A stretch of DNA of 64,000 nt from Desulfoluna limicola. GTDB lineage: Bacteria > Desulfobacterota > Desulfobacteria > Desulfobacterales > Desulfolunaceae. Positions 37,594 through 46,569 of this stretch are shown in pieces. The notes under the pieces were generated by a model. The model was given only the letters and a program-made list of their open reading frames with translations. It did no database searches and was not told the origin of the DNA. Position numbers and translations under genes: made by a program. Location of the stretch: positions 2,418,001-2,482,000 of the forward strand of contig NZ_AP024488.1 in NCBI RefSeq assembly GCF_021654575.1. Reading direction: 5' to 3'. Position 1 is the first letter of the stretch. The number at the start of each line of letters is the position of its first letter.

Positions 37594-37638
37594 AATTTTT
37601 TTCCCTTAATCGGATCGTTTTCTCATGAAATAGCCCGG

Positions 37639-40600
37639 TTAATACAGCCACACCCTCAACATGGAGAGCAGTTTTTCGGCATTCACCGGCTTGGCAAGGT
37701 AGTCACTGGCACCGGCCTCAATGCATTTGCTCCTGTCCCCTTTCATGGCTTTGGCCGTCAGGGCGATAATCGGCAGCTTGGCGAACGCCTTCTGCTTCCG
37801 GATTTCCGCCATGGCTTCATACCCGTCCATTTCCGGCATCATGATGTCCATCAGGACGGCGTCAACCCGGTCGGTCTCTTTCAGCTTTTCCAGGCATTCA
37901 ATGCCGTTTCGGGCGATCACAACGTCCATCTTCCTCTCTTCGAGAACACTGGAGAGAGCAAACACGTTCCGCATGTCATCATCCACAAGAAGGATGGTCT
38001 TGTCACTCAACACCGCCTCTTTGCTGTGGACCATCTTGAGCATTTTGCGTTTATCTTCCGGAAGATTGGCCTCGACACGGTGCAAAAACAGGGCGGACTC
38101 ATCGAGGAGCCGTTCCGGTGATTTCACGCCCTTTACAATGATGCTCTCCGCATACCGATTGAGCTCTTTCTCTTCTTCACGGGTCAAATCGCGTCCCGTG
38201 TAAATGATCACCGGCACGCGGGCAGAGGTTTCGCTCAGGCGGATTTTCTCCAGAAGCTCAAACCCCGTCATATCCTCGAGCCCGAGATCAAGGATCATGC
38301 AGTCATACCCCCCCGCCTCGAGCTGTTCCATGGCCTCCCGGCCTGTGCTGACCGCGGTTGTCTCGACGTCCCCGTTTCCAATCAGCTCCTGAATGCTGTC
38401 ACGGTGGATCTTGTCATCTTCAACCAAAAGGAGCCTGCTCATGGGCTTGGAGACGATGTCTTCAAGCTTGCTGAAGGCGTCTTCGACCTTTTCCATGCTG
38501 ACCGGCTTTGTCAGGTAGCCGATGGCCCCCATGCGCATGGCATCCAATGTGCTGTCGTTGGCCGACATAAAGTGGACCGGGATGTGCCTCAGGTCCGGGT
38601 TGTCCTTCAGGCGTTCCATGACAGTCCAACCGTCGATGCCGGGCAGGCCGATGTCCAGGATAATGGCGCTGGGTTTGTAGTAATCCGCAAAATGAAGGCC
38701 GGTTTCGCCGTCTTCCGCCACCACGCATTTGAACCCGCGCTCCCGGGCAAAATCGAGCATGATCTTCGCAAAATAGCGATCGTCTTCGATGATGAGCAAG
38801 CTTCGGGACTCTGGGGTCATGCCCTTGCGATCGTCTCCCACATAATCGCTTTCACCGGGAGGGGCACCCGCCCCTTCAGGGCAGGCAACCGGTGCAGCAG
38901 GGGGCGCCACCGTCTGATGGGCCACGTCTTCCACGGGCAAGTTGTCGGCCTCGGGTGACGAAGGCTTTGGCCCCTCAGCCGAAGCGGCCCCGTCGTAAAC
39001 CTCTGGAAGGACAATGGTAAAGAAACTGCCCTGCCCTTCAGTACTTTCAAGAAAAATCGCTCCCCCAAGCAGCTTGGCCAGCTCCTTCGAAATCGACAAG
39101 CCCAGGCCGGTGCCGCCGTACTTTCGGCTTGTGCTGCCGTCTGCCTGCTGAAAGGCTTGAAAAATGGCGACTTGTTGCTCTTTGGCTATTCCGATGCCAT
39201 CGTCCTTGACCGTAAAGGCGATGGCCTTCTCAAGGCTGATCCCGGCACCACCGAACGCGGCCGGATCCGGTCGGGAAATATCGAGGGCAACGGTCCCCTT
39301 GTGGGTGAATTTAAAGGCATTGGTCAACAGGTTCCTGAGGACTTGCTGCAACCTCTGGGAGTCCGTCCGAATCGTCCCCGGAACATCATCTGCGACGCTC
39401 AGGTCAAGGGTGATGCCTTTGTCTTCGGCCACCCCCTGATACAAACGGTTGATGTCTCCCAAAAGGGACTCCATCGTCACGTCTTCAATCATCAGGTCCA
39501 CCTTGCCCGCTTCGATTTTGGACAGATCCAGGATTTCGTTGATCAGGGCCAGCAAATCGGCCCCGGAGGCATGGACCGCGTTGGCGGATTCAACCTGCTT
39601 CTCTGTCAGGTTTCCATCCCTGTTCTTGGCCAGCAGCTGCGAGAGGATCAGGATGCTGTTCAGGGGGGTCCGGAGTTCATGGGACATGTTGGCCAGGAAC
39701 TCAGATTTGTATTTGCTGGCAATTTCAAGGTCGCGGGCTTTGAGTTTCACCACCTCCTGCGCCTCGAGAAGGTCGCCGTTTTTGGCCGAGATGGCCTCTT
39801 TCTGCTCTTCAAGCGCCTTGGTCCGCTCTTCCAGCTCTTCGTTGGTGACGCGAAGCTCCTCCTGCTGGGCCTGGAGTTCGGCTTCAGACTCTTTGAGGGC
39901 CTTGGTCTGTTCCTCCAGCTCCTCGTTGGTGACCCGAAGTTCCTCCTGCTGGGCCTGGAGTTCGGCCTCGGACTCTTTCAGGGCATTGGCCTGCTCTTCG
40001 AGCTCCTCATTGGACACACGGAGCGCTTCCTGCTGTTCCTGGGCCTGCTCAAGGAGGTCGTGGATCAACTGTCGTGATTTGGCGGCGTTGATCAAAATGG
40101 CGGCATTTTCGATATTCTGGTCGATAAACCGGCGCTGCAAGGGAGTAAACGAGGAGACAGACCCCAGGAGCAGAACCCCCACAACCCCGTCCTCAGAGGA
40201 GATGGGGGCCGCAATATAATTGGAGGGGATGAGTTCGCCGGCCCCGTAGTTGATGGCCGGTGCACCTGACGTCATCTCGGTAAACACGAGAACCTCGTCC
40301 TCCAGGGCCGCCTGCCCCACCATGCCCTCCCCGAGCCCGATGCGGTTAAAGTTGCCGCTGCGATCCGTGAACGCGTAGCTCGCCTTGAGCTCCAGCATCC
40401 CGTCATTCAGAAGGTACAGCGCCCCAAGCTGGGAATCCATGTGCTTGGTCATAAACGAGGTAAACCGCTTGGCCAGCTGATCGCTTCCGTGCTCCCCGCG
40501 CAGCGTGTCATCCAGCCCCTCTTTCCCGGACTTGAGCCAGTCCAGCTCCTGAAGGTTTCTGGCCATGGTGTTGAGGGCCTTTGCCAGCTCACCCAGCTCG

Positions 40601-41760
40601 TCTTTTCGGTCCAGCTTCAGGGTCGAGTTTAGCTCCCCGTTGGAGATGGCCTGGGCAAACCGGATATCTGAAATCAGGGGCCGGGTGATGGTCCGTGAAA
40701 GAAAAAATGCCCCAACCCCAATAAGGCCTAAGAGTATCCCGGCCACCCCACTGATAACCCGGTGTATGTTTCTCACCGGAGCCGTGACCTCGTATTTGTC
40801 AATCTTGGAGATGAGGTACCAGTCCAGCCCCAGAAGGTTGAGCTTGTTGTAGGCCACGAGAACCGCTTTTCCGACACTGTCCTGATAGGTGGCATGGCCG
40901 CCGGCCTCACCGGCAGCCACCGCATCCTTCCAGTAATCAAGTGTGTTTTTAAGCGAAGAGCCCACCACGTATTGCCCGTCCCCGATGGTCCTCATGTTGC
41001 TGCGGAACTCATACCGGTTTTCTGTCCCGTTGGTGCCCAGAAGGTACGACTCGCCGGTTTTCCCCATCCCCTGACGTGCATCCACGATGTGGGTCACCTG
41101 TTCCGGGGAAAACTGGAAAATCAGAACACCTTTGATGGTTTCATTCTCATCCAGGATGGGTTGCCCGATAAAAAGGGCCTCAAGGCCGCCGCTGGGCTCA
41201 TAGGCGGAGAAATCAGACACGGCCTTCTCCCCCGAGGCCAACACGCTTCGCCACACGGCTGCCAGCTCGGTCTGCCTGTAGAGGCCATCGTTGAGGTTGG
41301 TTCCGAGGTCATTTTCTCCCGCAACGGAGTAGAGGACATCCCCCTTCTCGGCATCCACCACGAAAATATCGTGGTAGCCGTAATCTTGTGCGTACGATTC
41401 CATCATCTTGCTGTAGGGCTTCACCTGCCCCCAGTAGCCTGCGGAGCGGGTATCCAGCCCCACTGCAGCGCCTTTGCGTGAAAGGGATCTCTGGGACGTG
41501 AGAATCGCCAACAGTTCATTTACCCGCTTGGAACCGGCCAGAAACTGAATCCCGGCGTGCCGGTCTGCAAAATAGTCCTCGATCTGTTCTTTCCGAATGG
41601 CCTGCACCGTAATCAGCTGATTAAACGATTTGTCCATTAAAGAATCTGTGGCGAGGCTGCTTCCAAAATACCCCACGACAGCAAGGGGAATGGAACCTGT
41701 GATGATAAAAAGTACAATCAGTTTAAACCGGATCCGCATATCTGAAAAAAAACGAAACAT
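37639..41760 (-). CDS. Hybrid sensor histidine kinase with Cache, HAMP, GAF and three receiver domains
   Basis: 1373 residues. Order: membrane helix (about 12-33), periplasmic double-Cache sensor (about 40-330), second helix (about 334-356), HAMP (to about 405), GAF (about 425-565), coiled coil (565-690), HisKA with His694 in NMSHELRTPL, HATPase_c (NALLTNAFKF-type N box, DDGIGI, GGTGLGLSI), then three receivers. All three look phosphorylatable: ILDIGLPGIDG, ILDLGLEDMTG and LMDIMMPEMDG. The coiled coil holds three near-identical 28-residue repeats (ALKESEAELQAQQEELRVTN). It heads the set with CheR, CheB and a GGDEF regulator. CGGAG precedes the start by five bases. Confidence 0.94.
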   Translation of the reverse strand: MFRFFSDMRIRFKLIVLFIITGSIPLAVVGYFGSSLATDSLMDKSFNQLITVQAIRKEQIEDYFADRHAGIQFLAGSKRVNELLAILTSQRSLSRKGAAVGLDTRSAGYWGQVKPYSKMMESYAQDYGYHDIFVVDAEKGDVLYSVAGENDLGTNLNDGLYRQTELAAVWRSVLASGEKAVSDFSAYEPSGGLEALFIGQPILDENETIKGVLIFQFSPEQVTHIVDARQGMGKTGESYLLGTNGTENRYEFRSNMRTIGDGQYVVGSSLKNTLDYWKDAVAAGEAGGHATYQDSVGKAVLVAYNKLNLLGLDWYLISKIDKYEVTAPVRNIHRVISGVAGILLGLIGVGAFFLSRTITRPLISDIRFAQAISNGELNSTLKLDRKDELGELAKALNTMARNLQELDWLKSGKEGLDDTLRGEHGSDQLAKRFTSFMTKHMDSQLGALYLLNDGMLELKASYAFTDRSGNFNRIGLGEGMVGQAALEDEVLVFTEMTSGAPAINYGAGELIPSNYIAAPISSEDGVVGVLLLGSVSSFTPLQRRFIDQNIENAAILINAAKSRQLIHDLLEQAQEQQEALRVSNEELEEQANALKESEAELQAQQEELRVTNEELEEQTKALKESEAELQAQQEELRVTNEELEERTKALEEQKEAISAKNGDLLEAQEVVKLKARDLEIASKYKSEFLANMSHELRTPLNSILILSQLLAKNRDGNLTEKQVESANAVHASGADLLALINEILDLSKIEAGKVDLMIEDVTMESLLGDINRLYQGVAEDKGITLDLSVADDVPGTIRTDSQRLQQVLRNLLTNAFKFTHKGTVALDISRPDPAAFGGAGISLEKAIAFTVKDDGIGIAKEQQVAIFQAFQQADGSTSRKYGGTGLGLSISKELAKLLGGAIFLESTEGQGSFFTIVLPEVYDGAASAEGPKPSSPEADNLPVEDVAHQTVAPPAAPVACPEGAGAPPGESDYVGDDRKGMTPESRSLLIIEDDRYFAKIMLDFARERGFKCVVAEDGETGLHFADYYKPSAIILDIGLPGIDGWTVMERLKDNPDLRHIPVHFMSANDSTLDAMRMGAIGYLTKPVSMEKVEDAFSKLEDIVSKPMSRLLLVEDDKIHRDSIQELIGNGDVETTAVSTGREAMEQLEAGGYDCMILDLGLEDMTGFELLEKIRLSETSARVPVIIYTGRDLTREEEKELNRYAESIIVKGVKSPERLLDESALFLHRVEANLPEDKRKMLKMVHSKEAVLSDKTILLVDDDMRNVFALSSVLEERKMDVVIARNGIECLEKLKETDRVDAVLMDIMMPEMDGYEAMAEIRKQKAFAKLPIIALTAKAMKGDRSKCIEAGASDYLAKPVNAEKLLSMLRVWLY
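39790..40041 (-). repeat. 84-base tandem repeat within the hybrid kinase coiled coil
   Basis: Three head-to-tail units with exact 84-base period (for example 39841 and 39925) encode about 28 residues each, four heptads per unit. High DNA identity between units points to recent expansion and possible length variation. Confidence 0.85.
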
Positions 41761-42089
41761 TTTAACTCCGAAAATATAATTACGGGTGCAGTTACCACCT
41801 TGGGTTTATAGGGTTTGGCCGGGGAAAGTCAACTGCGGATCTGAGACGGTGCCGCCTCTTTTTTTTATTGCCGGGTAAAAACCATCGTTCCCGGTCTTCA
41901 TGATGAGCGGGATCCTCATGGGCCTTCCCGCCCCCACCCCCTTCAGAATCGGCTGAAACGCATACAATCGCAGAAGATTGCCCCCCGCTATCAAGCAGCA
42001 AAAACAGTGACAAGAACCGTAAGGGAAAAGTCGATGAATCAGGAAGGATGGGCACAACCGTGCCATGCCCATTTTAAGTATGTGAAGAG
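41761..42089. other. Upstream region of the hybrid kinase
   Basis: Contains the kinase promoter region. It also holds a hairpin at 42046-42073 (ATGGGCA...TGCCCAT) related to the arms of the element at 16134-16259. No gene is supported. Confidence 0.4.
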
Positions 42090-42342
42090 GTAACTATTCC
42101 AGTCTATGTTGCCTCCGGCGGCCCTGCCGGGGGCCACACTGTTGAAAAGCGCGATAAACAGGTCTTAAACACGACTCGTCTGCCCCACAGATGTTTCAAA
42201 GCATATGGTTCTGCTTTAACGAGCCTGCCGATGCCCTTTCTCTTTGCCCCTGGAGGCTGAGAGAAAAGGAAGCGGCAACCGGAAAGTGCTTGCGGAGCTT
42301 TTTTCAAAAAGCGACCCGCCGGAGGCATAGCTCAATCGGTAC
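42090..42342. repeat. Dispersed repeat, long compound copy
   Basis: Left terminal repeat GTAACTATTCCAG (42090-42102); right end AGCTCAATCGGTAC (42329-42342) matches at 11 of 14. Inside are GCCTCCGGCGGCCCTGCCGG and, at the right, the inverted GCTTTTTTCAAAAAGC module with CCGCCGGAGGC. Confidence 0.78.
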
Positions 42343-42353
42343 TGACAAGAAAC

Positions 42354-43034
42354 CTATTGCTTGGTTTTCTCCAATACCATTTTTGCTGTCAGTTCTGATG
42401 AAGCCGGGTTTTGACCCGTGATCAGGTTGCCGTCCCTAACAGCATGCGCTTGCCAATCATTGGCTTTTGAGTAATGGGCACCCTTCGACTTCAACTCGGT
42501 TTCAACAAGAAACGGCACAATACCCGAGAGCTGAACAGCCTCCTCTTCCGAGTTGCTGAACCCCGTGACCGACTTCCCCTTGACCAGGGGGTCCCCACCC
42601 GGGGCCTTGGCATGACGGAGCACAGCTGGCGCATGGCAGACCGCGGCAACGGGTTTCCCGGCAGCATACATGGATTCAATCAAGGCAATGGAGTCACGAT
42701 CTTCGGCCAGGTCCCACAGAGGGCCATGCCCACCGGGATAGAATACGGCATCGAAGTGATCAGGGTGAACCTCAGAGAGCTTCAAGGTATTGGCCAATGC
42801 CGCTTGAGCATCGGCATCGTTCTTGAACCGTTTCGTCGCCTCTGTCTGAAGATCCGGTTCATCACTCTTCGGGTCCAGGGGGGGCTGCCCCCCATTGGGC
42901 GACACAAGTGTGACATCTACATTTGCATCTTTAAAGACATAGTAAGGGGCAGCAAATTCCTCGAGCCAAAACCCGGTTTTTTCATCTGTATCACCAAGTT
43001 TGTCGTGTGATGTAAGCACCATGAGACATTTCAT
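42354..43034 (-). CDS. DJ-1/PfpI superfamily protein (type 1 glutamine amidotransferase-like)
   Basis: 226 residues, alpha/beta fold. The nucleophile-elbow Cys is in AAVCHAPAVLRHA, with YPGGHGPLWDLAED ahead of it, and MKCLMVLTSHDKLG opens the first strand. Members act as glyoxalases/deglycases or stress chaperones; the Hsp31-like HGPLWDL context suggests glyoxalase III-type activity, but this is not certain. GGAG lies seven bases upstream of the start. Monocistronic. Confidence 0.87.
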   Translation of the reverse strand: MKCLMVLTSHDKLGDTDEKTGFWLEEFAAPYYVFKDANVDVTLVSPNGGQPPLDPKSDEPDLQTEATKRFKNDADAQAALANTLKLSEVHPDHFDAVFYPGGHGPLWDLAEDRDSIALIESMYAAGKPVAAVCHAPAVLRHAKAPGGDPLVKGKSVTGFSNSEEEAVQLSGIVPFLVETELKSKGAHYSKANDWQAHAVRDGNLITGQNPASSELTAKMVLEKTKQ

Positions 43035-43407
43035 GTCTACTCTCCATTAGTTGATTGTTTCAGGGATCAAGAACCCTCTTACCATCAAAAAACGGCATCA
43101 TAATAGATTTCTGGTTGTTTTCCATTCTCAGTTGCCCCCCAAAAGCATGGATGCCCCAAGCACGGTGGGTTGCGAAACATGTTTCTCTTGAATCCACAAC
43201 CCGCTTTCAAGGGGGCACCCCTTGCTTTTCAACAATCATGTTGAGCTGGATCGTTGCCCTAATTTTATACAGAGACGCCGCTCTTAAAAAAACGATTGAG
43301 AGCAGTATACCTCACCGGCAATGAATTGTCCGGCTCATTTCAGCACAGGGGTTTATAACATCGGGAAACATCACAGGCAGGGCGACACCAACTCACGGCA
43401 GAAAAGC
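43035..43407. other. Intergenic region with a repeat fragment
   Basis: It holds the promoter side of the DJ-1 gene and a fragment of the dispersed family at about 43198-43225 (CCGCTTTCAAGGGGGCACCCCTTG). This is the last repeat before a repeat-free stretch of about 6.7 kb. Confidence 0.55.
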
Positions 43408-44244
43408 CTACTCCACATACTTGACCAGGCGAAGTTCCACTGACCCGATGCCAAGCTTGGTTTTAATTTTAATGATATCCTTGGATTCATCTGCAGAGAG
43501 GTACATGAGGGTATTTTCTCCCCCTGAAGACTCTTTGCCATCATCCCGTTTTACAACCGTGGGCCGGATCACCCACACGGGAATATTCCCTATAGGGAGA
43601 TCCATCTTCATCTTTTCAATACAGTCCAAACTCACGTCATACTCTTTTTGACCGATGAAAACGGAAAACTGATGGCTCTCCCCCAGCTGCCAGTCAAAGC
43701 TCCGGGCCAGGAAAATGGCTGTAAAGGCATCAAAAATACCGATATCAGACTCCAGATCAAACTCTTTTACCTTATCCCCCCCGGACGTTTTAAGCTTGGA
43801 TCGGGTTTCCACCACGCTCACCGAACCGGTGGCCGGGTCATAGCGCGCATCCTGGATCTTTTTCTTTTTCTTGACCTCCTCGCTGAGTATGGAGTGGTCA
43901 GGAGACAGATCCTCTGCCTTGATGCGCGTCTCGCCGCGGTAACGAACGCGATAGACCAGGTCGATGGCATCCGTGGTCTTCTTGTGAAGCGTTAACACGT
44001 AGTGGTCACTATCCCTGCTCACCGAGATAACCCCGGAGGCCACACGCTTGATCCCCCAATGAATATCATAGTGAAAATCACCCAGGCGTGGTTGAAACTC
44101 GACCCCTGTTGCAGCAGCGGCAACATCATCCTGCTCCGGTTGAGCAGCTGCGATAAGCGGAGCAGCAACCACGAGAATAAGCAGCATCAGAGAAAAGAGC
44201 ACCGTGAGCAGAGAAGGCGCTGTTCTTTGTGGGAAACCAATCAT
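43408..44244 (-). CDS. DUF3108 family exported protein
   Basis: 278 residues with an N-terminal hydrophobic export signal (SLLTVLFSLMLLILVVAAPL, probable cleavage near AAAQ). The mature part is beta-rich, FHYDIHWGIKRVASGVISVSRDSDHYVLTLHKKT, typical of DUF3108 proteins of the periplasm or outer envelope; their role is unclear. Start 44244 is preceded by GGGAG at seven to eight bases; the in-frame extension to 44322 is not needed. It lies 80 bases after the stop of the beta-barrel gene on the same strand, likely the same transcript. Confidence 0.82.
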   Translation of the reverse strand: MIGFPQRTAPSLLTVLFSLMLLILVVAAPLIAAAQPEQDDVAAAATGVEFQPRLGDFHYDIHWGIKRVASGVISVSRDSDHYVLTLHKKTTDAIDLVYRVRYRGETRIKAEDLSPDHSILSEEVKKKKKIQDARYDPATGSVSVVETRSKLKTSGGDKVKEFDLESDIGIFDAFTAIFLARSFDWQLGESHQFSVFIGQKEYDVSLDCIEKMKMDLPIGNIPVWVIRPTVVKRDDGKESSGGENTLMYLSADESKDIIKIKTKLGIGSVELRLVKYVE

Positions 44245-44324
44245 TTTTTTTCTCCCGGAAACGATAAAGAGATGGGCAAGTAGGCTATCCATGGAGACAT
44301 CATCACTTGACGCGGACCGCATCC

Positions 44325-45443
44325 CTAAATATTGCCAAAATATATATCCAGAAATACCAGCAGCGTATAGTTGGGTTTATACTCGTGTTTCTTATGGAAA
44401 TTGACCCCGGGATGCACCTCATAAAAGAGCCAGTCCCGATAAAAGTTCTGTCGCACAGACATGCTTGTGCCAAAATTGTAAATGCCATTCATCTGCTCTG
44501 TAACCACAGGGTCGGCTTGTTCATCCTCTGTATACTCAAACTTTGTGCTGCCGTTGCAGTATTGCGTCAGGCTGAGGCCAAGGTTATCCATGGGCGCCCA
44601 AAAGATGGAAAGGGAGGCATCGTAACGCATACCAGGTGTATCATACTCGGTGCCTCGCCCCAGATAAATGCGTAAAAGGGAGAGATTGGACAACTGGGTA
44701 TCAAAATACAGCTGGGTCTCCTCTTTGTATATATCACCCACCGAGTACTGCACTATCTGGACAGGCTCAATGAGCCAAAACCCTGCCTGGAACTCAGTGG
44801 TGTAACGTGCCCGAACATAGGGGTCAATTCCTCGCACGCCAAGGGAATATTTGGAAGTGAGACCATACCGTTCCGGGGCAAAATAATTGATGCCAACCTC
44901 CGGCCTCGAACTCTCTTCATCACCAGAGCCAATATTTTTGGCGTTGTCGTCAGTCAGGTCATTGATAAAAAGTTTGAACCTCTTCCTTGAACGGCTCAAC
45001 TTTAACTGGGCACTGATGTTGAGCGAAAGGTCGATCTCCTCCCTGGAACTGAACAACACCTCAGGGCGAATCCTGAGATAGGAGCCGGTTATCTCATCCA
45101 GGTATTTGTTTTTGAGAAAATAGGAATCCACAGACTGCTTATTGTCTCTGGTGACCTCTTCTTCGCTAAGCCTTTCTTCATCTTCCTCGACACGACGCTC
45201 AGAAGGCGCAAGGTAGTCTGCCATATCGACCAGTTTATCATCAATAATCGTTGACCATTTTTCCACCTGGGCTGAAGAGCCCTCGTGCAGGCGGTCAAGA
45301 TACCCCTTTTGCGAGTCCCCCCCATCTTGGAGGTCAGACGTTTCGGATGATGGGACGCTGCTGTCCCCTTGGTCGGCATGGAGTGTTGCCACGCCAAGGG
45401 CTGAAACCAGACAGAGTGATAACAGGAGAACACGATATTTCAT
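44325..45443 (-). CDS. Probable outer-membrane beta-barrel protein, unknown family
   Basis: 372 residues. Signal peptide MKYRVLLLSLCLVSALGVATLHA, an acidic Ser/Asp-rich mature N-terminus (about 25-100), then alternating hydrophobic/polar strands with many aromatic residues (EAGFWLIEPVQIVQYSVGD; RIYLGRGTEYD) through to the end LLVFLDIYFGNI. This pattern suggests a roughly 12-strand barrel; there is no recognised family. An in-frame ATG at 45455 is possible, and neither start has a strong ribosome-binding site. It precedes the DUF3108 gene, so the two may work together in the envelope. Confidence 0.68.
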   Translation of the reverse strand: MKYRVLLLSLCLVSALGVATLHADQGDSSVPSSETSDLQDGGDSQKGYLDRLHEGSSAQVEKWSTIIDDKLVDMADYLAPSERRVEEDEERLSEEEVTRDNKQSVDSYFLKNKYLDEITGSYLRIRPEVLFSSREEIDLSLNISAQLKLSRSRKRFKLFINDLTDDNAKNIGSGDEESSRPEVGINYFAPERYGLTSKYSLGVRGIDPYVRARYTTEFQAGFWLIEPVQIVQYSVGDIYKEETQLYFDTQLSNLSLLRIYLGRGTEYDTPGMRYDASLSIFWAPMDNLGLSLTQYCNGSTKFEYTEDEQADPVVTEQMNGIYNFGTSMSVRQNFYRDWLFYEVHPGVNFHKKHEYKPNYTLLVFLDIYFGNI

Positions 45444-45848
45444 GGTTAGAATCATATTCCGGCAAGCGCACCGGTCAGAGGTGCCACAAGGTTCGTCAAT
45501 TCTTCGTTTTCGCCTGCTGAAGCAAGGAGAGAAAACAGACTATCATTTACTTAACCCGGGTTTTTCATAAGAAAACGGTCAAACCAAAATAAACAAACGG
45601 TAATTGCCTTGCTGTGATGGGTTCCGTTATTTCAAAAAGGCACATTCTAATTCACGTTTTTCTGTTTAAATTTCTGACACTCCGGGCCAAGCACCCAACA
45701 TTAGTCCAGAAGGGCTTATAGTGGCAAGGCCTATCCCTATCGTACCCACAAAAATGAGTATAAAGGAGGTATACAGACACACGTAAACAGCAAGCACGGC
45801 TTCCACCATGATAGCATAAAAAGCCTGTCTCTTTTTTCAGTTCCCTTT
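45444..45848. other. Intergenic region, low coding potential
   Basis: About 400 bases without a supportable gene. GGAGGTATAC near 45765 resembles a ribosome-binding site but leads to no good frame. Dispersed repeats are absent. Confidence 0.35.
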
Positions 45849-45870
45849 TTCACGTTGACGTATCCCACAG

Positions 45871-45926
45871 GCTCAACGGCGGGCTTTGCCGCGAGGGGAC
45901 CGAGTCGGCAAAGCCCTTTGTTAGCT
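45871..45926. other. attC-like imperfect hairpin
   Basis: GCTCAAC (45871-45877, matching RYYYAAC) and GTTAGCT (45920-45926, one mismatch to GTTRRRY) bracket an 11-bp perfect stem, GGGCTTTGCCG with CGGCAAAGCCC (45881-45891, 45906-45916). Outer 10-base inverted repeats TTCACGTTGA / TCAACGTGAA (45849-45858, 45934-45943) enclose it. It lies immediately past the stop of a sulfatase fragment, as in an integron cassette. No integrase is in the window. Confidence 0.45.
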
Positions 45927-45933
45927 GGCCGTC

Positions 45934-46431
45934 TCAACGTGAAGGCTTGTATGGATCTGGCGTGCCCATGGGAATGAGTGGATACGTTTTCACGCTCTGC
46001 TCAAACTCACCGACAATCTTCAGGACCGGACCGACGACCCAAGAGTCGGGTGTTGGTTTCTCCTCGAGCGGGTCGGTATAGAGGTTGTAGATCGTCGGAA
46101 CGGGGTTCCTGACCGGCGGATCGAACATGCTGTCCTGCCGGTAGAAGTGCAACTTCCAGTTGCGCCACTTCACCGCCATCAGTCGTTCAGCGCACCATAT
46201 CGGGAAGCCCTCGCGCGCTGACTTCTCCGTTTTGCCGAGGAAGAAGTCCGACTGATCCATGCTGTCGAAGGGTCTGTCGGTGGGCACTTTTGCACCGCCG
46301 AACCGGGCGAGTGTGGCGAACATGTCCACACCGTGAACGATCTCGTTACTCACGCGCCCGGCAGCAACCTTGACAGGCCAGCGGATCATGAAGGGCACGC
46401 GCCATGTTGACAATCCGCCATTCCTTACCGT
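45934..46431 (-). pseudogene. C-terminal remnant of an arylsulfatase
   Basis: Encodes only the last third of a type I sulfatase. WRVPFMIRWPVKVAAGRVSNEIVHG is the segment after the catalytic domain, with DMFATLARFGGAKVPTDRP and IYNLYTDPLEEKP typical of the C-terminal half. The catalytic CxPxR formylglycine site and N-terminal metal ligands are missing. In frame, the sequence runs back only to a TAA at 46432-46434, where an unrelated 41-residue frame ends. It cannot make an active enzyme. A TTG at 46413 could start translation but is not convincing. Confidence 0.85.
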
Positions 46432-46557
46432 TTATAGCGCCCGAAACTGCTGCACTGCATTGAGACAATTGCCCGACACGCGAGGGAATTCATTCCGGAA
46501 AAGTGCCTTGACGGCTGCTTCCAGGAAGGCGTATTTTAGGGTATTCATTGCCAGCAT
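46432..46557 (-). pseudogene. Short frame upstream of the sulfatase remnant, possibly a gene fragment
   Basis: A 41-codon frame opening MLAMNTLKYAFLEAAVKALF and ending QQFRAL. It is helical and well formed but too short for a whole gene. The frame continues through its stop into the sulfatase remnant. It may be the N-terminus of an unidentified gene, perhaps of a mobile element, joined to the sulfatase by deletion. Confidence 0.35.
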
Positions 46558-46569
46558 AGGGATTTGATT

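Noticed and set aside
45737..45937. 66-codon minus-strand frame downstream of the sulfatase remnant
   Set aside because: Most of it is the attC-like hairpin, and it has no ribosome-binding site or family resemblance.
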